The notes under the pieces: generated by a model | Told to the model about the DNA's origin: nothing | What the model saw: the letters and a program-made list of their open reading frames with translations, nothing else | The model's database searches: none | Assembly: GCA_027296025.1 (NCBI GenBank) | Contig: JAPUJU010000239.1 | Location: 1-9,703, forward strand | Length of the DNA: 9,703 nucleotides | Reading direction: 5' to 3' | From: a bacterium | GTDB lineage: Bacteria; Krumholzibacteriota; Krumholzibacteriia; WVZY01 | Made by a program: the position numbers and the translations under genes | In this document: positions 1 to 6,584 of the stretch, in pieces | Numbering within the stretch: position 1 is the stretch's first letter | Layout: the number at the start of each line of letters is the position of its first letter

Positions 1-63
1 AAACCGGTGACCCGGCACCCCTTTACTACGAGTTCTTACCGGAAAGGTTCTTAGAATTCTTAA

Positions 64-92
64 CTTATACGGGAGCCCGAGCGCTTTGTCAA
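64..92 (-). promoter_or_regulatory. Near-consensus sigma-70 promoter reading left out of the window
   Basis: On the minus strand a perfect -35 hexamer TTGACA (87-92) is followed after exactly 17 bases by TATAAG (64-69), five of six matches to the -10 consensus. Transcription would start near position 57 and run left, so it should serve a gene or RNA lying beyond the left edge, divergent from the dehydrogenase operon. Base composition falls in the 30 bases downstream of the -10 box, as is usual for a leader. This is read from the sequence only; no transcript is known. Confidence 0.6.
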
Positions 93-151
93 GCGAGCCG
101 CCCGACGGAGCACCAACGCCATCGCTGCAGGAGGTCTTCCGGGCAAAGTCC

Positions 152-180
152 TTGATACCACGTAAGTTTTGCACTATGCT
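152..180 (+). promoter_or_regulatory. Weak candidate promoter for the dehydrogenase operon
   Basis: TTGATA (152-157, five of six matches to TTGACA) is separated by 17 bases from TATGCT (175-180, four of six matches to TATAAT). If used, transcription would begin around 186-188, almost on top of the ATG at 190, giving a nearly leaderless message. That would fit the lack of a Shine-Dalgarno sequence next to this ATG; the GGAGG at 130-134 is too far away. An alternative -10-like TAGAAT lies at 52-57 but has no partner -35. Low confidence. Confidence 0.25.
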
Positions 181-189
181 CGCTTCGTC

Positions 190-1572
190 ATGCCTGCCGA
201 TCGAATCGCTTTTTTCTTCGAGAACCGGCGACTGGAGGGCACCGACGGCGAATCGATTGCCGGCGCGCTTTTTCGCGTGGGTATTCGAACCCTCTCGCAC
301 AGTGTGAAGTTCCACCGCCCGAGGGGGCTCCACTGTGCCCGGGGGCGCTGCGTCATGTGCCATATGGAGGTGGACGGAACCCCCGGAGTGCCGACATGCG
401 TAACGCCGCTCAAAGACGGCATGCGCATCCGGCGCGAAGGAGCCATCCCGTTCTTCGCACCGTTGCTCATCGCCTCCGTACGCATGCTTCCCTTTCCGGC
501 GGGCTTCTATTACCACATGTTCACGCGGCCGGCCGTCGTGCGAAGGTTCTTTTTCGGCGTGCTCCGGAGGATGGCGGGTGTGGGAAAAGTACGTCTCGAC
601 GCACCCGAGACGAAACCGTGCGACATCGCAGACTCCCCCGTCGCGTCGTTGAAGCGGCACTACGGCGTTGCCGTTATCGGCGCTGGCCTCTCCGGTATGG
701 CCGCGGCCAGCGCAGCTGCGGAGGGCCGCGCGGATGTTCTTCTCGTCGACGAATACGACCGCCTCGGCGGACATTCGATCGGCACGACATCCGACGCGGA
801 GAGATCCGACGCTCGTGACACGCTCGCAACCGGCATCTCGGCAAACCCGTCCGTGACCGTCTGTGCAGGCACGACCGCACTCGGCTTTTACCCGCCCGAC
901 ACAATCCTGCTCGGACCGCGAACGCGCCCCGGCCAATCGATGCCCATGCGGCGCATCAAGGCTGATCGTTTCATTTTTGCAACGGGCGCCTACGATCTGG
1001 TACCGCTTTTTGAAAACAACGATACGCCGGGCGTGTTCGGAGAACGTGCCATCCGACTGCTTCTTGAACGGGATGGAATTCGCCCCGGCGGGCGCGCCGT
1101 CGTATATGGAATGGGATCGCGCGTGACGGATCTCGTACAACTGCTTGCATCGCACGACATCCAGGTTGCAGCTCTTGTGGATCCATCGAACGATGTTCCA
1201 TCCGCGGAGGCCACCAGAGTTTCGGGGCGCGTCGTTCGCGTGACGGGCGGTGAATGGATACGATCGGTTGACGTCAAATCTGCGAACGGAACAAAACGTA
1301 TCCCGTGCGACCTGCTCTGCACCGCGTTCCCGGGACAGGGAGCATATGAGCTCGCCTACCAGGCCGGTTTCCGGTTCGAGTTTCCCGAAACGGATACCGA
1401 CGAAGAAAAAGTCATGCGGCCCACAACCCGCGAGCTTCACCTGGACAAGGCTATCTCCTGCATCGTCGTCGGCGATCTCGCCGGGGACGAGATGTGGCGG
1501 GACCGGATTTTGCGCGGCGAGGAAGCGGGCCGAATCGCTGTCAATCCACCGCGCGCATCGAGAGAGGGATAG
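190..1572 (+). CDS. [2Fe-2S]/FAD-dependent oxidoreductase, alpha subunit of an amino/imino-acid dehydrogenase
   Basis: This is a 460-residue electron-transfer and nucleotide-binding subunit of the SoxA/HcnB/PDH-alpha type. Residues 1-80 form a ferredoxin-like domain with cysteines 49, 54, 57 and 70 (C-x4-C-x2-C-x12-C), able to hold a plant-type [2Fe-2S] cluster. A linker carrying the family's FPAGFYYHMF stretch (about 102-111) leads to a Rossmann domain with GAGLSG at 164-169 and an acidic strand end (VDE, 186-188). A second dinucleotide-fold region follows, with the ATGAY motif at 264-268 and GMGS at 307-310. The C-terminus ends in the usual VVGDLAG segment. True heterotetrameric sarcosine oxidase alpha is about twice as long because of a C-terminal GCV_T/folate domain, which is missing here. 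The frame could also open at a TTG at 169. I prefer ATG 190 because family homology begins there and neither start has a close ribosome binding site. It is followed by the Bfd-like and DAO genes, which I infer are its partners. The substrate cannot be read from sequence. Confidence 0.88.
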   Translation: MPADRIAFFFENRRLEGTDGESIAGALFRVGIRTLSHSVKFHRPRGLHCARGRCVMCHMEVDGTPGVPTCVTPLKDGMRIRREGAIPFFAPLLIASVRMLPFPAGFYYHMFTRPAVVRRFFFGVLRRMAGVGKVRLDAPETKPCDIADSPVASLKRHYGVAVIGAGLSGMAAASAAAEGRADVLLVDEYDRLGGHSIGTTSDAERSDARDTLATGISANPSVTVCAGTTALGFYPPDTILLGPRTRPGQSMPMRRIKADRFIFATGAYDLVPLFENNDTPGVFGERAIRLLLERDGIRPGGRAVVYGMGSRVTDLVQLLASHDIQVAALVDPSNDVPSAEATRVSGRVVRVTGGEWIRSVDVKSANGTKRIPCDLLCTAFPGQGAYELAYQAGFRFEFPETDTDEEKVMRPTTRELHLDKAISCIVVGDLAGDEMWRDRILRGEEAGRIAVNPPRASREG

Positions 1573-1575
1573 CGC

Positions 1576-1881
1576 GTGTCGAAAACCATTCTCTGCCATT
1601 GTGAAGACGTCGAGGTCGAAGAGCTCTACTCGGCGCTGAAACAGGGCTACGGCGACATCGAGACGCTCAAGCGGTACACCGGTATCGGCACCGGCAAGTG
1701 CCAGGGAAAATGTTGCTTCATTCAGACACTTCGGTTGCTCGATGCGCTGAAGTCCGAAGGAGAGAATGGGCGCCCCGCTTTCGCGGGCGACGTTACGAGC
1801 ATTCACGTGCCGACGCTACGACCTCCCGTTCTGCCGTTGCGCATCGATGACATCGTCGACTGCGACGAGGAAGGCACATGA
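1576..1881 (+). CDS. Bfd-type (2Fe-2S)-binding protein, small subunit of the dehydrogenase
   Basis: A 101-residue protein with a BFD-like [2Fe-2S] domain. Cysteines 7 and 9 (C-x-C near the N-terminus) and cysteines 42 and 47 (in the TGKCQGKCC segment) match the C-x-C...CQGxxC pattern seen at the C-terminus of HcnB-like and SoxA-like subunits. Cys46 is an extra neighbouring cysteine. The tail (about 79-93, TLRPPVLPLRIDD) resembles the proline-rich ending common to these subunits. It probably passes electrons between the alpha and DAO-type subunits or on to an acceptor. It starts with GTG, three bases after the alpha-subunit stop, preceded by a purine-rich AGAGGGA (1563-1569). Its end overlaps the next gene by four bases (ATGA), implying translational coupling. 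In HcnB-type proteins this domain is usually fused to the flavoprotein; here it is a separate chain. Confidence 0.85.
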   Translation: MSKTILCHCEDVEVEELYSALKQGYGDIETLKRYTGIGTGKCQGKCCFIQTLRLLDALKSEGENGRPAFAGDVTSIHVPTLRPPVLPLRIDDIVDCDEEGT

Positions 1882-3023
1882 CGCGTTCCGCGGAAGTCGT
1901 CATCGTCGGTGGTGGTGTCAACGGGCTCGCCTGTGCCTACAACCTGGCAAAGCGCGGAATGAAAGATATCGTTGTCCTCGAGAAGGGATATCTCGGGACG
2001 GGGGCCACCGGGCGCTGCGGGGCCGGCATCCGTCAGCTGTGGGGAATGGAAGAAAACATCATCCTCGCGAGAGAAGCCGTAAAGATATTCGAGAACCTCG
2101 ATGCGGAACTCGGATTCAACACGTTCTTCCGGCAGGGCGGTTACCTGATGCTCATCTTCGACGAGCACGAGTACGAAACCGTCACGAAAACGATCCCACT
2201 GCAGAACCGTCTCGGCGTGCCCACGGTCCTCATGTCACCTGAGGAGATCCGAGACTTCATCCCGGGGTTGAGCACCGACGGCGTTCTTGCCGGCGCGTTC
2301 TGTCAGACGGACGGCACAGCGTACCCCTACGCCGTCCTGTGGGGATACGGAGAGGCCGCAAGGCGACTGGGCGTCGACATCCGCGTCATGACAACGGTGA
2401 CGTCCGTCGCGTCGCGCGTGGGTGGCGGTTTCGAAATCGTTACGACAGACGGCACATATCACGCACCACGCCTGATCAACGTCGCAGGTGCTCGAACACG
2501 CGACATCGGAGCCATGCTGGGCATCGATATCCCGACCGAGCCGTACTGTCACGAAATCGCCGTGACCGAATCATTGAAAGCGTTTCTCAAACCCATGATC
2601 ATCTCGCCGAAGAAAGGTTTTTATTTCTCGCAGAGTCTTCGCGGTGAAATCATCGGGGGCGTCGGAGACGAAAACAAGGAATCCTCGTACGCGACGGCGT
2701 CGTCGCCGGATTTTCTCTTCCGGTTCGCAAAGGTTCTCCGCGACACGTTTCCCAAGCTGGGCAAGGCCCGCATCATTCGACAGTGGGCGGGCCTGTACGA
2801 TATGTCGCCGGATTCGAGGCCGATACTGGGCACCGTCGATGGTCTCGACGGGTACTATCACGCCTGCGGGTTCAGCGGTCACGGCTTCATGCTGAGCCCG
2901 ATTGTCGCGCGGCTCCTCACGGAGTTGATCACGTCGGGTACCACATCAATACCAATCGATAACCTGAGTCTCGCGCGTTTCAAGAGTAAGACTCTTACTC
3001 GCGATCCTTACGTCGTAGGCTAG
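1878..3023 (+). CDS. DAO-family FAD-dependent oxidoreductase, catalytic beta subunit (SoxB/HcnC/PDH-beta-like)
   Basis: A 381-residue flavoprotein of the D-amino-acid-oxidase (DAO) fold, of ordinary length for SoxB/HcnC/proline dehydrogenase beta subunits. The N-terminal FAD-binding GGGVNG is at 11-16 and the ribose-binding Glu at 35. A TGATGR segment follows at 41-46, where the family contacts the flavin, and the C-terminal flavin-binding GFSGHGFMLSP lies at 331-341. This subunit should oxidise a secondary or primary amine (an N-methyl or N-alkyl amino acid, proline/hydroxyproline or an opine) to an imine. The region around 147-155 reads GTAYPYAVL where, from memory, true SoxB has ARHDAV with the histidine that covalently holds FMN; Pro150 falls at that place. 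The start is ATG with GAGGAAGG just upstream (1867-1874), overlapping the Bfd gene by four bases. The exact substrate is unknown. Confidence 0.88.
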   Translation: MTRSAEVVIVGGGVNGLACAYNLAKRGMKDIVVLEKGYLGTGATGRCGAGIRQLWGMEENIILAREAVKIFENLDAELGFNTFFRQGGYLMLIFDEHEYETVTKTIPLQNRLGVPTVLMSPEEIRDFIPGLSTDGVLAGAFCQTDGTAYPYAVLWGYGEAARRLGVDIRVMTTVTSVASRVGGGFEIVTTDGTYHAPRLINVAGARTRDIGAMLGIDIPTEPYCHEIAVTESLKAFLKPMIISPKKGFYFSQSLRGEIIGGVGDENKESSYATASSPDFLFRFAKVLRDTFPKLGKARIIRQWAGLYDMSPDSRPILGTVDGLDGYYHACGFSGHGFMLSPIVARLLTELITSGTTSIPIDNLSLARFKSKTLTRDPYVVG

Positions 3024-3028
3024 CCACC

Positions 3029-3035
3029 AAGGAGG
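3029..3035 (+). promoter_or_regulatory. Strong ribosome binding site of mscS
   Basis: AAGGAGG lies six bases before the ATG at 3042, within the 18-base gap after the DAO-type gene. It is the clearest Shine-Dalgarno sequence of the operon and fixes the channel start. It also suggests the channel is translated more strongly than the dehydrogenase genes, or independently of them. Confidence 0.8.
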
Positions 3036-3041
3036 CACCGA

Positions 3042-3854
3042 ATGGAAACCTGGATGGAAACAATTACGCCCTATCTGACGACGTACGGCCTGAGGGTCGC
3101 AGCGGCGATTCTGATTCTGATCGCCGGACGCCTCTTCGCCAACATCGCGAAGCGTATCGTCAGAAAGCTCCTCGTGCGGGCAAAAGTGGAACCGTCGATT
3201 ACGACGTTCGCAACAAGTCTCATCCACATCATCATCATCATAGTCGCGGTGCTGGCAGCCATTTCCAAGTTCGGTATCGAAACGACATCGCTTGTGGCCA
3301 TACTCGGCGCCGCGACCTTCGCGGTCGGCTTTGCCCTGAAGGATTCCCTGTCTAACTTCGCATCGGGAGTCCTGACATTGGTGATGCGCCCGTACAGGGT
3401 CGGCGACTCTATCGATGTGGCAGGAGTCAGGGGGACCGTCAAGGAGATCCGGCTCTTCGTTACCGTGATGGCAACTGGGGACAACGTTCAGATCCTGGTG
3501 CCGAACGCACGGATCTACGATGGTATCATCCGGAACTTTTCCGTGAACTCGAACCGACGTATCGATCTCGTCGTTGGAATCGGATACGATTCGTCGATCA
3601 AGACGGCACGCAATCTCCTCGAGAAAATACTGTCAGAGGACGAGCGGATCCTCAAGGATCCGGCGCCGTTCATCGGTGTCGCCGAGCTTGCGGACTCCAG
3701 CGTCAACTTCGTGGTCCGGCCGTGGGTCAAGCGACAGGACCACTGGGCGACGAAGTGTGACCTGACGGAGCGGATCAAGCTGGCATTCGACGAGCACGGA
3801 ATCGAGATGCCATATCCGCAACGTACGATCCATATGGCCGAAAAGACCGTGTGA
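3042..3854 (+). CDS. mscS: Small-conductance mechanosensitive ion channel, MscS family
   Basis: A 270-residue inner-membrane channel, close to the 286 residues of E. coli MscS. It should form a heptamer that opens under membrane tension to release solutes on hypo-osmotic shock. Three hydrophobic segments are visible: about 17-34, 59-77 and 84-117. The third is the Gly/Ala-rich pore helix with the hallmark LGAATFAVGFALKDSLSNFASG-type pattern (88-109) and the RPYRVGDSI transition into the beta domain (116-124). A VPNARIYDGIIRNFS segment (153-167) and a soluble alpha/beta C-terminal domain complete the fold. It lies 18 bases after the dehydrogenase beta subunit with no terminator between them, so co-transcription is likely. 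Its last codons form part of the convergent inverted repeat. Assignment to the family is firm; membership of a particular subtype is not. Confidence 0.93.
   Translation: METWMETITPYLTTYGLRVAAAILILIAGRLFANIAKRIVRKLLVRAKVEPSITTFATSLIHIIIIIVAVLAAISKFGIETTSLVAILGAATFAVGFALKDSLSNFASGVLTLVMRPYRVGDSIDVAGVRGTVKEIRLFVTVMATGDNVQILVPNARIYDGIIRNFSVNSNRRIDLVVGIGYDSSIKTARNLLEKILSEDERILKDPAPFIGVAELADSSVNFVVRPWVKRQDHWATKCDLTERIKLAFDEHGIEMPYPQRTIHMAEKTV
3228..3242 (+). repeat. Short ATC triplet run inside mscS
   Basis: Four ATC triplets followed by ATA encode five consecutive isoleucines in the second membrane helix of the channel. The run is short and in frame, so a gain or loss of one unit would add or remove one isoleucine without breaking the gene. 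Confidence 0.6.
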
Positions 3855-3890
3855 CCTCCGAATCATGATTCGAAAAAGGGGCCACACGGT
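3846..3890. terminator. Nested inverted repeat between convergent genes, probable terminator
   Basis: The outer arms ACCGTGTG (3846-3853) and CACACGGT (3883-3890) pair over eight bases. The pairing continues inward after one mismatch through C3855-G3881 and C3856-G3880. Inside sits a perfect 14-base palindrome, CGAATCATGATTCG (3859-3872). Read leftward, the outer stem is followed at once by CTTTT (3841-3845), like an intrinsic terminator for the minus-strand glycosyltransferase that stops at 3897. Read rightward no T-run follows, so its role in ending mscS transcription is less certain. The left arm overlaps the mscS stop codon. Confidence 0.6.
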
Positions 3891-3896
3891 CAGGAC

Positions 3897-4958
3897 TTAC
3901 TTGCGGGTCACGAGGCGCTCCATCGCACCTTCCATGCGTTTCAACAGGACAGGCCACGCGTAGTTCTGAATTTCCGTGAGGCAGTTTTCGCTCATCGTTT
4001 TTCGCATCACCTCGTCGGAGAGCAGCCTCTCGAGGTACTTGCGGATTTCGCCCGCATTCCCGGGCTCTACAAGGAAACCCGTCCTGCCGTGCTCGACCAC
4101 GTCCGGCACGCCACCGACCGTCGTGGCGATTACGGGCAGTCCGTAGCTCATCGCTTCGAGCATCGCCTGCGGCAACCCCTCGGACAGAGAAGGCAGAATG
4201 AAAATTCCGCCTTCCATGAATACATTTTCAATATTCAGGACACGCCCGGTGAACCGGATGTTCAGCCCTGCCGCCATCTCTTTGAGGGTCTCTTCTTCAG
4301 GGCCGGCGCCGGCAATGATGACCTCGGGGCAATCCGGAATGTCCTTCACCGCTTCGATGAGGTACCGCACTCCCTTGACCTCGACCAGCCGTCCCAGGCA
4401 GACGATTTTGTCGCCTTTCGAGCGTTTTTCTGGAAGCGTCAGTCCGTTGGGAATCACCTCAATCGTCGCCTCCGGAAAGCGCTTGAGAATGTCCTGCTCG
4501 ATGACGTGCGACTGCGTGATCAACGTGCCACACCCCCGGATTCCGAACCGGTACAGCCGTCCCTGAAACCGCTTGTCCCTCGCTATGTACCAGTCGCTTC
4601 CAAGGATGTAGAGCATGAACGGGATTCCGAACACTTTCCCCGCCAGGTGACAGACGAACCCGTACTGCAGGCTCATCGACAGGATGACGTCCGGTTTCGG
4701 ACTCTCACGTTTCAATTCTCTCAGAATGTTGACGGTCCGGATCGCAAACGGTACCTTGAGCCGGTAGTTATCCGCCGATTTGAATCGCTTGACGAGCACA
4801 CCGTCGCGCGTCTCGCGTTGCGGGTGGCCCTCCACATATGACGTATAGACCACAACCTCATGGTCGCGGGCTAGTTCGGTTGAGAGTTCCGCCGCGAGCT
4901 TTTCGATACCGCCGAACTCGTCGGGGTAGATGTAGTTCGTAAGGATCAAAATCTTCAT
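3897..4958 (-). CDS. Family 4 (GT-B) glycosyltransferase
   Basis: A 353-residue retaining glycosyltransferase, likely cytoplasmic at the membrane face. The N-terminal domain begins MKILILTNYIYP and has the GG-containing acceptor loop (FGGIEK, 15-20). The C-terminal donor-binding domain shows GRLVEVKG (189-196) and the family 4 E-x7-E motif (Glu260 to Glu268, EGLPQAMLE), followed by YGLPVIATTVGGVPDVV (272-288) and GFLVEPGN. The frame stays open to 5048, but those 30 extra residues would overlap the upstream epimerase gene and lie outside the family's homology. I therefore take the ATG at 4958, although its ribosome binding site (GCGGAT) is poor. It is the last gene of the nucleotide-sugar cassette, so it probably transfers the sugar made by its neighbours. 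Donor and acceptor are unknown. Confidence 0.9.
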   Translation of the reverse strand: MKILILTNYIYPDEFGGIEKLAAELSTELARDHEVVVYTSYVEGHPQRETRDGVLVKRFKSADNYRLKVPFAIRTVNILRELKRESPKPDVILSMSLQYGFVCHLAGKVFGIPFMLYILGSDWYIARDKRFQGRLYRFGIRGCGTLITQSHVIEQDILKRFPEATIEVIPNGLTLPEKRSKGDKIVCLGRLVEVKGVRYLIEAVKDIPDCPEVIIAGAGPEEETLKEMAAGLNIRFTGRVLNIENVFMEGGIFILPSLSEGLPQAMLEAMSYGLPVIATTVGGVPDVVEHGRTGFLVEPGNAGEIRKYLERLLSDEVMRKTMSENCLTEIQNYAWPVLLKRMEGAMERLVTRK

Positions 4959-4993
4959 GACATCCGCAAGGGGGAGCCAAAAGGAGGGGCAAC

Positions 4994-5854
4994 CTATGCG
5001 TTCAACGTACTTTCCAGGCCAGCAACGAGATCGACGGCTGGTTGCCACTTCAGCTGCTCTTTCGCTTTGCGCGTATCGGCGACGGTGTCGTTGATGGCAC
5101 CCTGCCGCTCGATGCGAAGCGATCTCAGTTCAACATCATTTCCCGTGAGCTTGATCAGTTTCTTCGCGACGTCCTCGACCGAAAAACTCTCACCGTAACC
5201 AATGTTGAAAATCTCGTAGTTTGATGCGTCATACTCGCCTGCCTTGACATACGCGTCCACGGCATCGCTCACGTAGAGCAGGTCCCGCCGCGGCTTAAGA
5301 TCTTGAAGCGTGAGGACGTCCCCGACTTTGAGCTGCTTGATGATCTCGGGGATCAGGAAACTCTCATCCTGCCCCGGTCCGAATATATTGAACGGGCGCA
5401 GGATAACGCACGGTACGTCGTGGTCCTCGTGGTAGGCATGACACAGCTGCTCGCCCAGCACCTTGCTCCGTGCGTACGTATTGGTCGGATTAACCGGATG
5501 CTTTTCATCCGTTGGAAGATATTGAGGATTGCCGTAGACGTACGAACTGGCGAAAATCATCCGGGCGCCAGTCACGCGGCACATCTCGAGCACGTTCGCC
5601 GTACCCATCAAGTTGATCTCATAGGTCAGCCTTGGATTCTTCTGAGAGGTCGGGACAAACGTTCTGGCGGCCAGGTGAAAAACAATATCTGCCTTTGTTA
5701 TTCTGCTGAAGTCGGACCACCTGGTAATGTCGCTTCCTTCTGCAATATCGAACGGTGTTACCTTCGCGCCCCGATCTTTCAGTTGCTCTACCAGATATCG
5801 ACCGACGAACCCGTCGCTTCCCGTCACGACGACGTGTTTGTCTTTCAACGGCAT
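4994..5854 (-). CDS. NAD(P)-dependent sugar epimerase/reductase (extended SDR)
   Basis: A 286-residue extended short-chain dehydrogenase acting on nucleotide sugars. The N-terminal TGSDGFVG (11-18) is the TGxxGxxG dinucleotide loop. FHLAA (59-63), SSYVYG (103-108) and the catalytic Y127-x3-K131 pair (YARSK) follow in order, then RPFNIFGPGQ, typical of the sugar-nucleotide branch, and RRDLLYVSDAVDA. It lacks the T-(S/D)-E element of 4,6-dehydratases, so it is more likely a 4-keto reductase (as in GDP-6-deoxymannose or dTDP-6-deoxytalose formation) or a 4-epimerase. Its ATG lies one base after the stop of the upstream nucleotidyltransferase, indicating coupling. AAAGGGA sits in the end of that gene as a possible ribosome binding site. 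The exact sugar cannot be told from sequence. Confidence 0.87.
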   Translation of the reverse strand: MPLKDKHVVVTGSDGFVGRYLVEQLKDRGAKVTPFDIAEGSDITRWSDFSRITKADIVFHLAARTFVPTSQKNPRLTYEINLMGTANVLEMCRVTGARMIFASSYVYGNPQYLPTDEKHPVNPTNTYARSKVLGEQLCHAYHEDHDVPCVILRPFNIFGPGQDESFLIPEIIKQLKVGDVLTLQDLKPRRDLLYVSDAVDAYVKAGEYDASNYEIFNIGYGESFSVEDVAKKLIKLTGNDVELRSLRIERQGAINDTVADTRKAKEQLKWQPAVDLVAGLESTLNA

Positions 5855-5855
5855 T

Positions 5856-6548
5856 TCAAATCAGTCCCTTTGTGACGTCGTCCTGAGCCCTTTCGTAGTC
5901 GCTCAGCTGCCCGATGTCGAGCCAGTAACCTTCCAGGGGATACGCAAGCACACTTCGTTTGTCCGCGATCAGCGCACGCATCAGGTCCGTCATCGGAAAC
6001 GCCTGATTGGCCGGAATATAGTCCAGCACGTCCGGGCTCATGAAGTAGATCCCGGCGCTCACTTCCGCCTCGACGACCGGCTTCTCTTTGATGCTCTGGA
6101 TCCGGTTCTCCTTCTTCTCGACGACACCGTAGTGAAGCGGCATCTGGATCGTTTTCGTGACCAGCGTAAAATCGGCGTCGTTGGCGAGATGAAACTCCCG
6201 CAGTTCCGTGAACTTCATGTTCACGAGAATATCCCCGTTCGCTACAAGAAAGGGCTCTTCGAGGAATTCTGTCGCCAGTTTCAGGGGTCCCGCCGTTCCG
6301 AGCCGCTCCTTCTCCTTTGTATACCTGATTTTCAGGCCAAACTTCGAGCCGTCTCCAAAGTAGGACTCGAACAGATCGGACCTGTAGTACACAGCAAGAA
6401 TGACTTCCGTGAAACCCTGCTCTTTCAGCTTGTGAATCGTTATTTCGAGAATGGATTTCTCGCCGACCGGCAAAAGGGGTTTTGGGATTATTTGCGTAAA
6501 GGGTTTGAGCCGCTTACCCAGACCGCCCGCCATGATGACCGCTTTCAT
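5856..6548 (-). CDS. Sugar-1-phosphate nucleotidyltransferase (NTP_transferase family)
   Basis: A 230-residue cytoplasmic enzyme that joins a hexose-1-phosphate to an NTP to give an NDP-sugar and pyrophosphate. The signature loop AGGLGKRLKPFT (7-18) and PKPLLPV (22-28) bind the nucleotide. GTAGPL is at 84-89, and NGD (104-106) supplies the metal-binding aspartate. EKP and AGIYFM follow, then the C-terminal WLDIGQLSDYERA. It is a minimal catalytic core with no hexapeptide acyltransferase or CBS domain. Overall it resembles the catalytic part of guanylyltransferases (mannose-1-phosphate type, or PtmE of the GDP-legionaminate route), but the base preference is inferred. GGAAGG lies about 12 bases before the ATG. 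The gene sits between the 4,6-dehydratase and the SDR reductase, matching steps of one pathway. Confidence 0.9.
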   Translation of the reverse strand: MKAVIMAGGLGKRLKPFTQIIPKPLLPVGEKSILEITIHKLKEQGFTEVILAVYYRSDLFESYFGDGSKFGLKIRYTKEKERLGTAGPLKLATEFLEEPFLVANGDILVNMKFTELREFHLANDADFTLVTKTIQMPLHYGVVEKKENRIQSIKEKPVVEAEVSAGIYFMSPDVLDYIPANQAFPMTDLMRALIADKRSVLAYPLEGYWLDIGQLSDYERAQDDVTKGLI

Positions 6549-6584
6549 GGTGCTATGCTGCCTTCCAATGATGGTGTGTTGTTT

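Noticed and set aside
3..155. A frame open from the left edge on the plus strand that could be the tail of an upstream gene
   Set aside because: The near-consensus leftward promoter at 64-92 lies inside it, the base composition is unlike the neighbouring genes, and the translated sequence becomes Arg/Ser/Pro-rich and featureless.
1576..3023. Hydrogen cyanide synthase hcnABC
   Set aside because: The subunit types are similar, but the domain arrangement differs (ferredoxin fused to the flavoprotein, Bfd separate) and nothing else points to cyanide production; many amine dehydrogenases share these folds.
4089..4841. A 250-codon open frame on the plus strand opposite the family 4 glycosyltransferase
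   Set aside because: It is fully contained in a well-supported minus-strand gene, is rich in Arg/His/Asp as expected of a shadow frame, and has no motif.
4959..5048. A 30-residue N-terminal extension of the family 4 glycosyltransferase
   Set aside because: It would overlap the epimerase gene by about 55 bases and lies before the universal MKILxLT-type start of the fold.
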